From positions 929,676 through 993,675 of the forward strand of contig VZSR01001645.1 of the NCBI GenBank assembly GCA_013398615.1: a DNA stretch of 64,000 nt, read 5' to 3'. The stretch is from Brachypodius melanocephalos. Its lineage: Eukaryota > Chordata > Aves > Passeriformes > Pycnonotidae. The notes under the pieces are model-generated. The model did not search any database, was not told the DNA's origin, and saw nothing but the letters and a program-made list of their open reading frames with translations. The position numbers were made by a program, and so were the translations under genes. Shown in pieces: positions 51,401 to 57,916 of the stretch; positions within the stretch are counted from its first letter, which is position 1, and each line of letters starts with the position of its first letter.

Positions 51401-52741
51401 AGGGAGAATACATGAGAAACTCTACAGACACCAAGGTCAGTGAAGGAGGAGGATGCCATTCTGATTCCCTTGAGGGGAAAGGAGCAACAGAGACAACATG
51501 TGATAAAATGGCCATGACCCTCATTCCCTCTCCCCCTGCACACCTGGGGGTAAGAAGGTAGAGAATATCAAGAGTAAAGTTTAGCCCAAGGAGAGGGGAG
51601 GGTTGGGGGTAGGTGTTCTTAAGATTTGGTTTTATTTCTATTACTCTACTCTGATATGAATAAATATTTTTTTTTCCCCAAGTCAAGTCTGGCTTGGCTA
51701 TCAGAGTAATTTGTGACTGATTGATCTCTCCTTGTCCTTATTTCAACTCATGAGTCTTTTTTCCAAAACTTTTTTTCCCCTAATGTATTCCTGGATTTAA
51801 TTTATAGTTTGTAATTTAGAGCTTTTTCAGAAGTTTGCTTGGAAGTGTACTTCATTCTAATAAATGTTCATATGGGTCTTGTGTGGGTTTCTTTTTTTTT
51901 TTATTTAGGGGCTTTTGAAAATGGCATTGCAGAAGGCAGCGTCAGCCAGTCAATAGGAAGAATACAGGCTATTCGTTTATCAGTCACTTCCGATTCTCCA
52001 GTCTGGGCAATACTGAGTGAGGTAAGCATGTCAATAAAAGCATTTTTATTAGCCATTATTAAATGAATTTTGGTTCTTCCAAACATATAGTATTGCCAAA
52101 CATTCATCTTATTTAAATTTGAATAGAATTTCATGTGGAAAAACACAAGTGAAGAATTATTGTTGTGGTTTGAAAGCAAAACAAGTGAGAGGCTCCANNN
52201 NNNNNNNNNNNNNNNNNNNNNNNNNNNNNNNNNNNNNNNNNNNNNNNNNNNNNNNNNNNNNNNNNNNNNNNNNNNNNNNNNNNNNNNNNNNNNNNNNAAT
52301 ACTTTGTGCTAATCCTATACTACAATCCAGGACAATTATATTAATTATTTTCAGGAGAGAAGTTAAATGTACTTCATTGAAAGTACCGGGATGATTCTCC
52401 AGTTTTGCAGTGCTGTAACTGTAGTTGCTAGGACTTAGGTTTTGGCAAATAAAGCTTTTTTCAGTCACCATCCTGGATATTAATTACATTATGTCAACAT
52501 TTTCAGATGAACCTCTGATTTTTTTTAATTCTTCCAAGTTTTTCCCAAGTGTTTAAATGTCAGTAAGTCCATAAATAGAAAATAGTCAGCAGAAGCTGCT
52601 GAAGAGAATTACTATAACCTTAAACACCAGCCATAGCTGGAAGGAGGGAAAAACTAATGTTATAGGAAAAGCTCTTGCAGATTTTAGACAATAACAGATT
52701 TTGGTTTTTTCCAGGTACTTATCAAGACATCTGAAAACTGA
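18023..52741 (+). CDS. MGAT4D: MGAT4-family N-acetylglucosaminyltransferase at the MGAT4D locus (gene span, 15 coding exons)
   Basis: Coding exons: 18023-18113, 28425-28586, 30594-30734, 32474-32607, 34727-34773, 36544-36657, 37967-38042, 42776-42887, 43452-43582, 47548-47655, 49227-49420, 50655-50733, 50841-50919, 51909-52021, 52715-52741. They total 1608 bp, or 535 residues, the length of MGAT4A. GnT-IV enzymes add beta1,4-GlcNAc to the alpha1,3-mannose arm of N-glycans in the Golgi. Seen: a short cytosolic MRLRLG start, a signal-anchor at about residues 8-27, a coiled-coil stem (31-85) with sequons N78 and N82, and a catalytic region including VMGIPTVKRE, WRTKQNLDYSF and the acidic E257-D258-D259 motif. 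The C-terminal domain (about 395-535) resembles the GnT-IV lectin domain, with RSGNMEHPGDKLFNTTVEVL. The symbol rests on synteny between ELMOD2 and CLGN; mammalian MGAT4D (GnT1IP) is described as a non-enzymatic MGAT1 inhibitor, whereas this copy looks enzyme-like. Activity is inferred, not shown. Confidence 0.9.
18114..28424 (+). other. MGAT4D intron 1 (10.3 kb)
   Basis: This long first intron has no exon that I could identify. It holds one minus-strand CR1 (25.0-25.8 kb), a short TA microsatellite near 24.68 kb and otherwise unremarkable AT-rich sequence. Confidence 0.7.
25012..25790 (-). mobile_element. CR1 LINE, 5'-truncated, minus strand
   Basis: The 3' end at 25012 shows 'catagaatcccagaat', the inverted CR1 terminal repeat. 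The minus strand carries decayed reverse-transcriptase C-terminal coding remnants: LERVQRKGLKRKLYEEQL, then RFRSDIRKRFFTQRVFGHWN and KLPSAVV. Frame breaks separate these pieces. The upstream part (to about 25.79 kb) is the GC-rich domain found in CR1 ORF2. It is inactive and 5'-truncated. Confidence 0.85.
28425..28586 (+). CDS. MGAT4D: MGAT4D coding exon 2, stem
   Basis: The acceptor is CTTTTTGCAG and the donor ACAG|GTTTGT. It encodes GNDFDMYQDQLLELQQRLLY and continues to DQIKHIVERRMNTTKNHT. It is the heptad-rich stem, similar to MGAT4A/B (YQREFLALKERL). Phases are 1 and 1. Confidence 0.93.
28587..30593 (+). other. MGAT4D intron 2
   Basis: About 2 kb without recognisable genes or repeats, apart from T-rich low-complexity sequence just after exon 2. 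Confidence 0.6.
30594..30734 (+). CDS. MGAT4D: MGAT4D coding exon 3
   Basis: The acceptor is GTCTTTAAG and the donor GGAG|GTAAGA. It encodes GDMKWKELNLPRKLPVHLTN and MYYYLPHLQEHEDAVFPNV..GQQRTG, corresponding to the YYHLPHLL..NEGSLQP..GRTG segment of MGAT4A. Phases are 1 and 1. Confidence 0.94.
30735..32473 (+). other. MGAT4D intron 3
   Basis: About 1.7 kb with no recognised element. Only scattered A- and T-rich runs are visible. Confidence 0.6.
32474..32607 (+). CDS. MGAT4D: MGAT4D coding exon 4, start of catalytic domain
   Basis: The acceptor is CTTTGCAG and the donor GAG|GTAAGT. It encodes VSLVMGIPTVKREKQNYLID and TLHSLLYQLSEEQKEDCIII. The VMGIPTVKRE block is invariant in the GnT-IV family. 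An open frame runs on past the donor to 32853, but that extension is intronic. Confidence 0.96.
32608..34726 (+). other. MGAT4D intron 4
   Basis: About 2.1 kb, AT-rich. No gene or repeat family was recognised. Confidence 0.6.
34727..34773 (+). CDS. MGAT4D: MGAT4D coding exon 5 (47 bp)
   Basis: The acceptor is TTTCTTTAG and the donor CCAG|GTAAGTC. It encodes VDAEYVKSVAESVKTR, matching TDIDYVHGVVANLEKE of MGAT4A. The outgoing phase of 2 fits exon 6. Confidence 0.92.
35137..35245 (-). mobile_element. CR1 LINE 3' remnant, minus strand
   Basis: 'aaaatcatagaattcctta' followed by 'gattggaaaagatcaagaga' and 'cagcactgccaccactaaac' is the inverted 3' terminus of a CR1 element, about 110 bp, diverged. 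Confidence 0.8.
35920..36010. repeat. G/T-rich low-complexity tract
   Basis: About 90 bp of almost only T and G in TTTG/TTGG-type words. The opposite strand is an A/C tract. No precise repeat period is visible. Confidence 0.8.
36544..36657 (+). CDS. MGAT4D: MGAT4D coding exon 6
   Basis: The acceptor is TTCTTCCCAG and the donor TAAG|GTAAGA. It encodes SFPREVQSGVLEVISPPASY and YPDLSNLKKTLGDSEDRVR. VEVISPP.SYYPDL is a family signature. Phases are 2 and 2. Confidence 0.96.
36658..37966 (+). other. MGAT4D intron 6
   Basis: About 1.3 kb, AT-rich, with a short TA/TG microsatellite at about 37.30-37.33 kb. No gene was recognised. Confidence 0.6.
37967..38042 (+). CDS. MGAT4D: MGAT4D coding exon 7 (76 bp)
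   Basis: The acceptor is TATGTCTAG and the donor ACAG|GTATGTC. It encodes WRTKQNLDYSFLMLYAQPKG and TFYLQ, aligning with WRTKQNLDYCFLMMYAQ of MGAT4A/B. A Cys of the paralogues is Ser here. The exon is too short for most ORF searches, but the frame requires it. Confidence 0.95.
38043..42775 (+). other. MGAT4D intron 7 (4.7 kb)
   Basis: No exon was recognised. A TA then CA microsatellite lies at about 40.235-40.27 kb. The 41.0-42.5 kb part is pyrimidine-rich on the plus strand without a recognisable family. Confidence 0.6.
40235..40270. repeat. (TA)n(CA)n microsatellite
   Basis: A short alternating run 'tatatatatatacacacaca' preceded by TATATTTTATA. Likely polymorphic. Confidence 0.8.
42776..42887 (+). 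CDS. MGAT4D: MGAT4D coding exon 8, acidic metal-site motif
   Basis: The acceptor is TTCCCCCCAG and the donor ATTG|GTAAGT. It encodes LEDDIIAKLDYIESVKSFAA and RQSQDWMVLEFSQLGFIG. LEDDI is the DxD-like acidic motif of GnT-IV enzymes (residues 256-260), and LEFSQLGFIG is invariant in MGAT4A/B. Phases are 0 and 1. Confidence 0.97.
43452..43582 (+). CDS. MGAT4D: MGAT4D coding exon 9
   Basis: The acceptor is TTGCTTTCAG and the donor GCA|GTAAGTA. It encodes GKLFKSEDLPLIVEFFLMFY and KDKPIDWLIDHLLWVKVCNP. KPIDWL.DH.LWVKVCNPEKDA is near-identical to MGAT4A/B. Confidence 0.97.
44661..45480 (-). mobile_element. CR1 LINE, 5'-truncated, minus strand
   Basis: The 3' terminus 'catagaatcatagaattg' is at 44661. 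It is followed by the standard 'ccctgccatgggcagggaca' block. The minus strand retains reverse-transcriptase C-terminal remnants such as RLFTRACSDRTGRNGFPLKE and MVRHRKRLSREAVDAPPLEM, plus an upstream GLEHFSYEERLRELKLFNLE piece, separated by frameshifts. It is an inactive fragment of about 0.8 kb. Confidence 0.9.
45650..46085 (+). mobile_element. CR1 LINE 3' part, plus strand
   Basis: 'gacctgctagagcaggtgga' followed by the CR1 3' coding and UTR region. MFRLDLRKTFFMVRVVSHWH is the decayed ORF2 C-terminus, and 'ggtttagtggaagcctgtcc' and 'ccatggcaggggactcagaa' are the 3' UTR. The tail repeat is lost. It lies 170 bp from the inverted copy on its left. Confidence 0.85.
47548..47655 (+). CDS. MGAT4D: MGAT4D coding exon 10
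   Basis: The acceptor is CTTTCCAG and the donor AAA|GTAAGAA. It encodes KHCETEKSKLRIRAKPSLFQ and HMGIHSSLAGKIQHLK. SLFQH.G.HSSL.GKIQ is a family block. 36 codons, phases 0 and 0. Confidence 0.96.
48160..48962 (+). mobile_element. Possible LTR-like repeat containing a tandem array
   Basis: The segment ends with an AATAAA-type signal ('gaggaataaaccaggaccct') followed by 'gtgtctctgctcatttctac' and a terminal 'gctgcaaca', an arrangement like the polyadenylation signal and U5 of an LTR. No coding sequence and no clear target duplication were seen. The call rests on overall appearance and the boundaries are approximate. Confidence 0.35.
48450..48780 (+). repeat. Minisatellite, about 56-bp unit, about 6 copies
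   Basis: The anchor word 'tagctgggtaaa' recurs with its TGGG at about 48491, 48547, 48603, 48658 and 48710 (spacing 56, 56, 55 and 52). Each unit reads 'cctgcagtcagagcctgcac' then 'actgatccctgcagtca' then 'gagtctagctgggtaaaag'. Copies are 90% or more alike by eye and degrade at both ends. Confidence 0.92.
49227..49420 (+). CDS. MGAT4D: MGAT4D coding exon 11, start of C-terminal domain
   Basis: The acceptor is ATATCAACAG and the donor AAAA|GTAAGTA. It encodes DKDFGKNVLHKAHNNPPAKV, DTSLKVYQQYTLEKVYKGED and FFWASAPVAGDYIRFTFLNP. NPPA.V.TSLK.YQ..TLEK.Y.GEDFFWA is the conserved linker into the lectin-type domain. Outgoing phase is 2. Confidence 0.96.
49421..50654 (+). other. MGAT4D intron 11
   Basis: About 1.2 kb, AT-rich. 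No feature was recognised. Confidence 0.6.
50655..50733 (+). CDS. MGAT4D: MGAT4D coding exon 12
   Basis: The acceptor is TTATCATCAG and the donor GAG|GTAAGTC. It encodes KYLFRSGNMEHPGDKLFNTT and VEVLPAE. SGN.EHP.D.L.NT.VEVLP is conserved in MGAT4A/B, with sequon N454-T-T. Confidence 0.96.
50841..50919 (+). CDS. MGAT4D: MGAT4D coding exon 13
   Basis: The acceptor is TTTTTTACAG and the donor ATAG|GTAAAT. It encodes EMLRKELAGNGSKFNYPATK and DGYLKI. DGYL.IG is the conserved end. The preceding stretch is the variable loop of the family. Confidence 0.93.
50920..51908 (+). other. MGAT4D intron 13
   Basis: About 1 kb, more than half of it the LTR element at 51.16-51.78 kb. Exon 14 follows a long T-run acceptor. 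Confidence 0.65.
51156..51780 (+). mobile_element. Decayed solo LTR (endogenous retrovirus), plus strand
   Basis: 'acatggcaaggttttggtag', 'agtgagaagctgccagaagt', 'ctgcaactggccaaggctga', 'acagacaccaaggtcagtga' and 'tgatctctccttgtccttat' in order match an LTR family that I know as common in songbird genomes. There is an AATAAA-like signal near 51.66 kb. No gag, pol or env sequence is present, so this is a solo, diverged LTR. Confidence 0.75.
51909..52021 (+). CDS. MGAT4D: MGAT4D coding exon 14
   Basis: The acceptor is TTTTATTTAG and the donor GAG|GTAAGCA. It encodes GAFENGIAEGSVSQSIGRIQ and AIRLSVTSDSPVWAILSE. F.NG.AEG and RLS...DSPVW.ILSE match MGAT4A/B. Confidence 0.96.
52161..52334. mobile_element. 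LTR-type insertion interrupted by assembly gap
   Basis: The left end starts TGTTGTGGTTTGAAAGCAAA, which resembles the start of avian LTRs. The right end finishes 'ccaggaca'. The pentamer ATTAT sits immediately outside both ends (52156-52160 and 52335-52339), consistent with a target-site duplication. The middle is the run of 100 N (52198-52297), so true length, content and orientation are unknown. Confidence 0.6.
52198..52297. other. Assembly gap (100 N)
   Basis: Exactly 100 N, the usual placeholder for a gap of unknown size. It lies in the last MGAT4D intron and does not remove coding sequence in the model given here. Confidence 0.99.
52715..52741 (+). CDS. MGAT4D: MGAT4D coding exon 15 (last, 27 bp coding)
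   Basis: The acceptor is GGTTTTTTCCAG. It encodes VLIKTSEN and TGA (52739-52741), aligning with the last residues of MGAT4A (IHIKKATN) and MGAT4B (IFLKKAD). It was preferred over another AG at 52353-52354, which would give only three residues. Confidence 0.88.
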   Translation, partial: VLIKTSEN

Positions 52742-55700
52742 AAAAAATACATTTTTGATGTGTTACTCGTTATGTATTGCTTGAAAACAAGGCTGACTGC
52801 AACAACAACAACAAAAAGGACTGAGTCAAAAGATCAATTCCATACCCATTTAGTTATTAATACTCTGTATTAGGAAAGAGTTGAGAGAACTCTTAGGTCT
52901 TTATGTGACAAGGTATATGAAAAGAATGTTAGTAATTTCTACAAAATGTTCTTGAGTAATATGTCATATATAAAAATCTCACCTTAGTTTGGCAAAATTA
53001 AATAGATATTATTATAAACAACTGATAAGGCATTATAGCCTGCCTCAGGGACAAAGCATAAAGGTATAAAAAGTTTCACCAGAAATAAAAATATAGACAT
53101 TTTTGAAAATTTTTTAAAGGACACAGCATTTAACTCCATTAAAAGCATTGGACAATTTTGTAGGGAAATTGGAACTGAAGGAAAAGTTGACAATATTCAT
53201 TGCAAGTATTTTAAATAGTTCACAGGAACAACTTCATGTTATGAAAATAGATCTCAAATGCAATATAAATGTGTTTCAGCCTTAATGTAGCATAAATTAT
53301 GTTAAATATTTTTTTAAATGAGAAGTGCCTACAAGTTACTATTTGAATAACTTGAAACTTAAACAGGTATTTTTTTGAAGACTGTAAAACTTCTCAGTGA
53401 ATTGTGCATTGAATTAATTACAGGAAATAAGGGTGTTATGGGTGACTATATTTTTGTAAAAAGAAAATCTATTTAAATAAAATTTTGCATCCAAGAATTA
53501 GATAATTAGTGTGTACTGATATTTCAATCCTTGTCACAAGTTCAAATTCAACATCGACTTGAAAGTAAAAAGTAAACCATAGTAGTGGTGTTTGGAAAGG
53601 TTTTGGGAAATGACAATCCACCTTGGACATCTACCTGTTAATGGGCATAATTCTGGTATCACTGCCTTAGCATGTGAAGCACGACAGCACCCTCATTCCC
53701 CTGCACAGGCATTGCATCCTGACAGCAGCAAATAAACTGCAATAAGTGCATTTGTATTCAATGAGTTACATTAATGTAGAGTTGCATTCCTAATGCCACA
53801 GTCTTTTTCATTTAGAGTGAGATGGAACTAATTTTTTTACATTAAAACAATTCAGAAGAGTGGCTTTTTTCAAAGGCAACCTCTAGTAATATTTTGATAA
53901 TATTGCTTAGATGTTTATGCTTTATTTATTTTACTTTATTTAGACTTTTATGTACAGGATTGTTTCTATACTGTTGTTCTATATATATGTGCATGTAGAT
54001 ATATGTACATACATATACTGGACCAAATATTGGAGCCTTCATTAGGTTAGGAGTTTAATGCCAGTTAAGAATTAGTGCAGTAATCCAGCATCCTTAGAGG
54101 TGTACTGGGGGCCACCTTTATCCCTAAGCACTTACAGTGAAAACATAAAACCTTATTTTGCCATTGCTTTCTCTGCAACTGATTCACTCTTGGATGTGCA
54201 TTTAGGGTGCCTTACACTCACTTATTACAGGGAAGTGTCACTAAGGGAGAAATTCCAGAGCAATTATTTAAATCAGTGAAAACACAGAATATACTAAAAC
54301 AATAGATTTTGCTACCAAAACATCTTATTTTCACAGTGAAATGAAATTTGTCTCTAGTCATTGAAGCATACTTTCAAAAAGCTCATCAGATTAGTTGAAA
54401 TTGTATTAGGAAATGACTGGACTTAAAAAAATATTTTTAAATGAAACTTTTCATTCTGTGCTGCCAGCTTGGTGCTTCATTCCCTATTTCTGTTTTTATG
54501 TTTTACATAACCATTGCACTCACAGAATACCCCTCCCATCTCTCTGATATAAATGAGGTTTTAGTTGATGTTGAGATTAATTAATGCTTCACAAGAACCA
54601 TTAATTCTTCCCTGTGCTTTTGCAAGAGCAGAGGTTTCTTGCACAGTTAGCAGAACCACAGCTCCACTGTAAAACCAAAGGAACCTCCTAAGAGGAATTC
54701 TGGATTTTCACTGAAGAAGCCATAGGGGAAAAGCAAGTATTCCAGCCCCACAAAGTTTATAAGGGAGTGCAGTGGAAGAATACTTCAGCAACAACACTTC
54801 TGTGTGTTATTGGCAGCAGCCAGCACTGGTGAGTGAATCAGCTGGGTTTGTGCCCAAGGAGTGGTTACAGAACACCTGCAGCTTCCTTTCCACCCTGCAA
54901 CCAAGATCTTACCTGTGTTTTTCCATGTAATGAACCTATGCACTGAGCCTTTACCAACCACTGCTCCAAGGCCAGATCAAAGGCTGGATAGAAGCCCATA
55001 GGAAGGCTTCAGTTCAGGTGCAGGGAATAAGGAACTTCCTCTGACTTTACAAGTGACTGGTTTTGATGTCTAGGCATTGTGCTTGTGATTACCCAAGGTG
55101 GTAAACCGTAAGTGAAAAAAAAAACTCTGAAAAGAGTTTCAGATTACAAACCAGATCACCAGGTTCACCGAGTGGGAAATTTTACTTCAGTAATTTCGTG
55201 TGGTTTAAAACATAAGTCTCAAAAATAAGGTCGACCTCAGGCTCATTGTGCATGTACTTAGTCATGTTAAATGTCTGTGTGGTAAGAAACCACAATTTTC
55301 AAGCTAGTTCTGTTACCAAAATCCTCTGAAAACATCGGGAAAAATAACACTCTCTCAACACTTGTCTTTTTATTGTTAGAGAGAGTAAGGCATTACTTTA
55401 TTCTTGGCCAAGAGGTGTGTGCAGCTGACAAGAGTTTCAGCCTCTGTGCTGGCATAGATGCAAAACATTTTCACTTATTTATACATTTTTAGCAAAGAAA
55501 GGAATTAATGCTCACTGGTTCCAAGTTACATGATTCTCTTCCTTAATTAGTATTCTGTCTTCTACTGGTTATTGATTTCGTGCTCTTCATGCTAATTTGG
55601 TCCACATTCTTTAGTCCTTTTGTCATCTTTTTCTCAGATGGGAAGTCTCCAACTTTTCAGGCATTAACCCCCTCTCTGTCTTCTGGTTACTTCAATATCC

Positions 55701-56100
55701 TTGAAGAGTCTGTGAAGAAAACTAGTGTTGGCTAAAAGGAAGCATTGCTTACAAACAACTCATTCAACTAATTAAAAATCAGTTAAGAAACATACGACTT
55801 TCTACAATTCAATTTTAATGCTGTTTTATTCAATTTTGATTTACAATGGAGCACAGCTATTCATTCCTCTGAATGATGCGTCTCAATTCTCGTCTTAAAT
55901 CTTTTTAGGGTTTTTTGAAAGGGGAATGCCAACATTTGTCTCCAGTACAAAAGGCAGATATGAACCCGGCTTTAGTATTTTATTTTAAATGTTTTTATTT
56001 CGTTCTGCTTCGCGGCACGCATATTCAAGCGTCAGGGTGAGCGTCCAGCTGTAAGTAAGGCTTTCGTTAATTCGAGGTAACAGGTTGGAAAATTCTTTTT
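52742..56100 (+). other. MGAT4D 3' UTR and intergenic region up to the CLGN island
   Basis: Candidate polyadenylation signals AATAAA occur at 53084-53089 and 53476-53481. The remainder is AT-rich with a TA/CA-rich patch at about 53.98-54.02 kb and an LTR-like block near 55.4-55.7 kb. No further gene was recognised. Confidence 0.55.
55365..55720. mobile_element. LTR-derived repeat fragment, second copy of the 12.4-kb family
   Basis: 'cttatttatacatttttagc', 'aggaattaatgctcactggt', 'ccaagttacatgattctctt' and 'cttctactggttattgattt' parallel the 12.44-12.60 kb block in order. Preceding sequence ('gtgcagctgacaagagtttc') may belong to the same element. It is non-coding and diverged. Confidence 0.55.
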
Positions 56101-56550
56101 CCTGGCCGCTCTCCGGCTGCAGCCGTGTGGGGCAGGGCGATGACGGGCGATGCCGATCCCTCGCACCGCGTCCATACCAGCAGAGCCCCCATCAACCGCG
56201 TCGAACGCCGGGGACGGAGCCGGCGATTGGCTGAGGCACCCGCGCTGGGGGGGCCGGCAGCCGCGAGTCCAGCTCCGCATTGGCTCTCACCTCACACGGG
56301 GCAGCTCTGATTGGCGCGGCTCGCTGCCAATCTCCCGCGCCCCCACACACGGTCCGCGGCGGCTCCGCTCGGCTGTGCCGCGCGCGCGGGCTGGGCCGGG
56401 GCCGCGCGCGCTTAGCCGTGATTGGCCGGCGCGGCGCGGCACGAGCGGCGGCACCTGCTCCGCATCCCCGGGAGCGGCGGGGGCGCTGCGCGCGTGCGCG
56501 GCCGGGGATGCGCCGGGACGAGCGGCCGGGCCCGGCTCCGGCTCCCGCCG

Positions 56551-56697
56551 CCGGTAACCGCCCGCCGCGGGCCGGGCAGCGCCGGGACCGCCCAGGTAAC
56601 CACCGGTAACCGCCCGCCGCCGGCCGGGCAGCGCCGGGACCACCACCGGTAACCGCTCGCCGCGGGCCGGGACCGCCGGTAACCGCCCGCCGTGGGA
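56551..56697 (+). repeat. GC-rich tandem repeat in the CLGN island
   Basis: About four imperfect units of the type 'ggtaaccgcccgccgcgggc' plus 'cgggcagcgccgggacc', with GGTAACCGC recurring at about 56553, 56605, 56648 and 56679. It is a short promoter minisatellite. Confidence 0.85.
56596..56610. promoter_or_regulatory. X-box-like (RFX) site
   Basis: GTAACCACCGGTAAC fits the X-box form GTNRCC-(0-3 N)-RGYAAC with a 3-bp spacer. It arises where two tandem-repeat units abut. It lies about 170 bp downstream of the last of five CCAAT boxes. A functional role is inferred from the match alone. Confidence 0.5.
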
Positions 56698-57099
56698 GGA
56701 GCTGCGTCGCGGTGCTTGGTAACTAGGCCGGGAGAAGCGGTGGCCGCCCAGCCCCGCGGTGCTGGCGGGAGGTGCGTGTGGATCCCGTGTATCGAGGGGA
56801 AGGGGCGGTGGCTGCCCTGCTCCGCCCCGCTCGCCTCAGCCCCGGGCGGCGGTGGCGCCCCCGGCTCGCCCGCGCCTCACGGACGGCGGCGGGTCCCGAA
56901 GGTGGGATGGGGGAATTGGCTGAAGGCGCCGAGGGGACGGTCTGGGAGCTCGGCCCCTTACCCGAGGCCGGGCAGGAGGAGCGCGGCCTCGCGGGTGAAC
57001 GATGGGCGCAGCGCCTGCGGCCCTCGTTCTCACTTCGAGGTATCCCACAAAGCGGGTTCGTTATGGGTACTGACAGAACAACGGGTGGCCGTTAGACCC

Positions 57100-57165
57100 A
57101 AACGTCTGGGTTTTTTGGTGTTTTTGTTTGTTCGTTTGGTTGGTTGGGTTTTGTTTGTTTTTAAA
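57100..57165. repeat. G/T-rich low-complexity tract
   Basis: T/G words (TTTGT, TTGGT) for about 60 bp just after the CpG island, similar in composition to the tract at 35.92 kb. Confidence 0.75.
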
Positions 57166-57451
57166 TTGGAATATAAAGTCTTCTTGAAGATTTTAGTCGA
57201 GCTCGCTGTAGCAGCAAAATATCCCGAGGCACCTGCAGGAGAGCAGCATTGCGGCTGGAGTTACTGCTGAATTTCACATTCGGCATCCATTCCAGTGCAG
57301 GGTGCTTAACATCTCGAGTAAAGGAAGAGAAGTACAGTTTTCACATCCAACAAAGGAAAAATTTAAAGTTGCGTTAGAGCTCTTGCGTGCTTTTCATGGA
57401 GCAGTTTCAGCTGGATGTTGTCTTATGTCAGGTTGATGCCCATGTAGCAGA

Positions 57452-57856
57452 ATGGGGGAGGAATACAGCAACTCATGGTTAGGGCTGGAAGAGGGAGTGT
57501 ATGAAAAAATCCTCCACTTTTCGTGGCCCTGTATGGGATTGATATTCGGCCCTATGAAAAGCTTATGTGTTGATACTGAATGCAGGAGCTTTGGACTTCA
57601 GAGTGAGAATGGCTGCCTTATTCTGTTTCTACTTGAGAATCCACAACTCAGAGAGTTACATGAAAAAGGCATGACCATTTTCAAAATCCAAAAACCAGTT
57701 AGTATTCTAAAAGATCCTGACCTCGTATTTAGTTCTGCAGCAGATGGAATAATGATGCCATTAACTTGTGGCATTTATACAATACGCAAAAGACCATGGT
57801 GCAGATTGACAAGGGTTGACACATTTGCCCTGTGCAACCCAAATCAAATCATTCAG
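57452..57856 (+). CDS. Unidentified open reading frame, possible exon
   Basis: Starts MGEEYSNSWLGLEEGVYEKI with a strong start context (A at -3, G at +4). It runs 135 codons to ATCATTCAG|GTGGGA, which reads as a good splice donor in phase 0. Without splicing the frame continues 19 codons to TGA at 57914-57916. Later segments include MKSLCVDTECRSFGLQSENG, HEKGMTIFKIQKPVSILKD and CGIYTIRKRPWCRLTRVDTF. The composition is protein-like (mixed charged and hydrophobic, not low complexity, normal GC), but I do not recognise the family. It lies in the interval expected to be CLGN intron 1, same strand. It could be an independent gene, an exon of an alternative transcript, a decayed retrocopy, or chance. 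No poly(A) remnant was seen next to it. Confidence 0.35.
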
Positions 57857-57916
57857 GTGGGAAGAGACACCAGGGAGTCCCTCCTGACCTGCTGCTCGTG
57901 GCAGGGGCAGCCTTGA

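Larger units (their letters stand above)
56100..57060 (+). promoter_or_regulatory. CLGN CpG-island promoter with CCAAT boxes
   Basis: A strongly GC- and CpG-rich block lies 3.7 kb upstream of the CLGN start codon. It holds four inverted CCAAT boxes (ATTGG at 56226-56230, 56279-56283, 56310-56314, 56421-56425) and one direct CCAAT (56327-56331), typical NF-Y sites. A non-coding CLGN first exon should start here. Possible donors include GGGAG|GTGCGT at 56771/56772. Long open frames in the block are GC artefacts. Confidence 0.75.

Noticed and set aside
52355..52366. Alternative last MGAT4D exon (GAGAGAAGTTAA)
   Set aside because: It gives only ERS and a stop, unlike the family terminus. The acceptor at 52714 gives VLIKTSEN, which aligns with MGAT4A/B.
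52119..52471. Open frames spanning the N run on both strands
   Set aside because: They are open only because N codons are not read as stops.
56692..57270. A 192-codon frame over the CLGN island and the G/T tract
   Set aside because: GC-driven composition followed by translated simple repeat; no homology.
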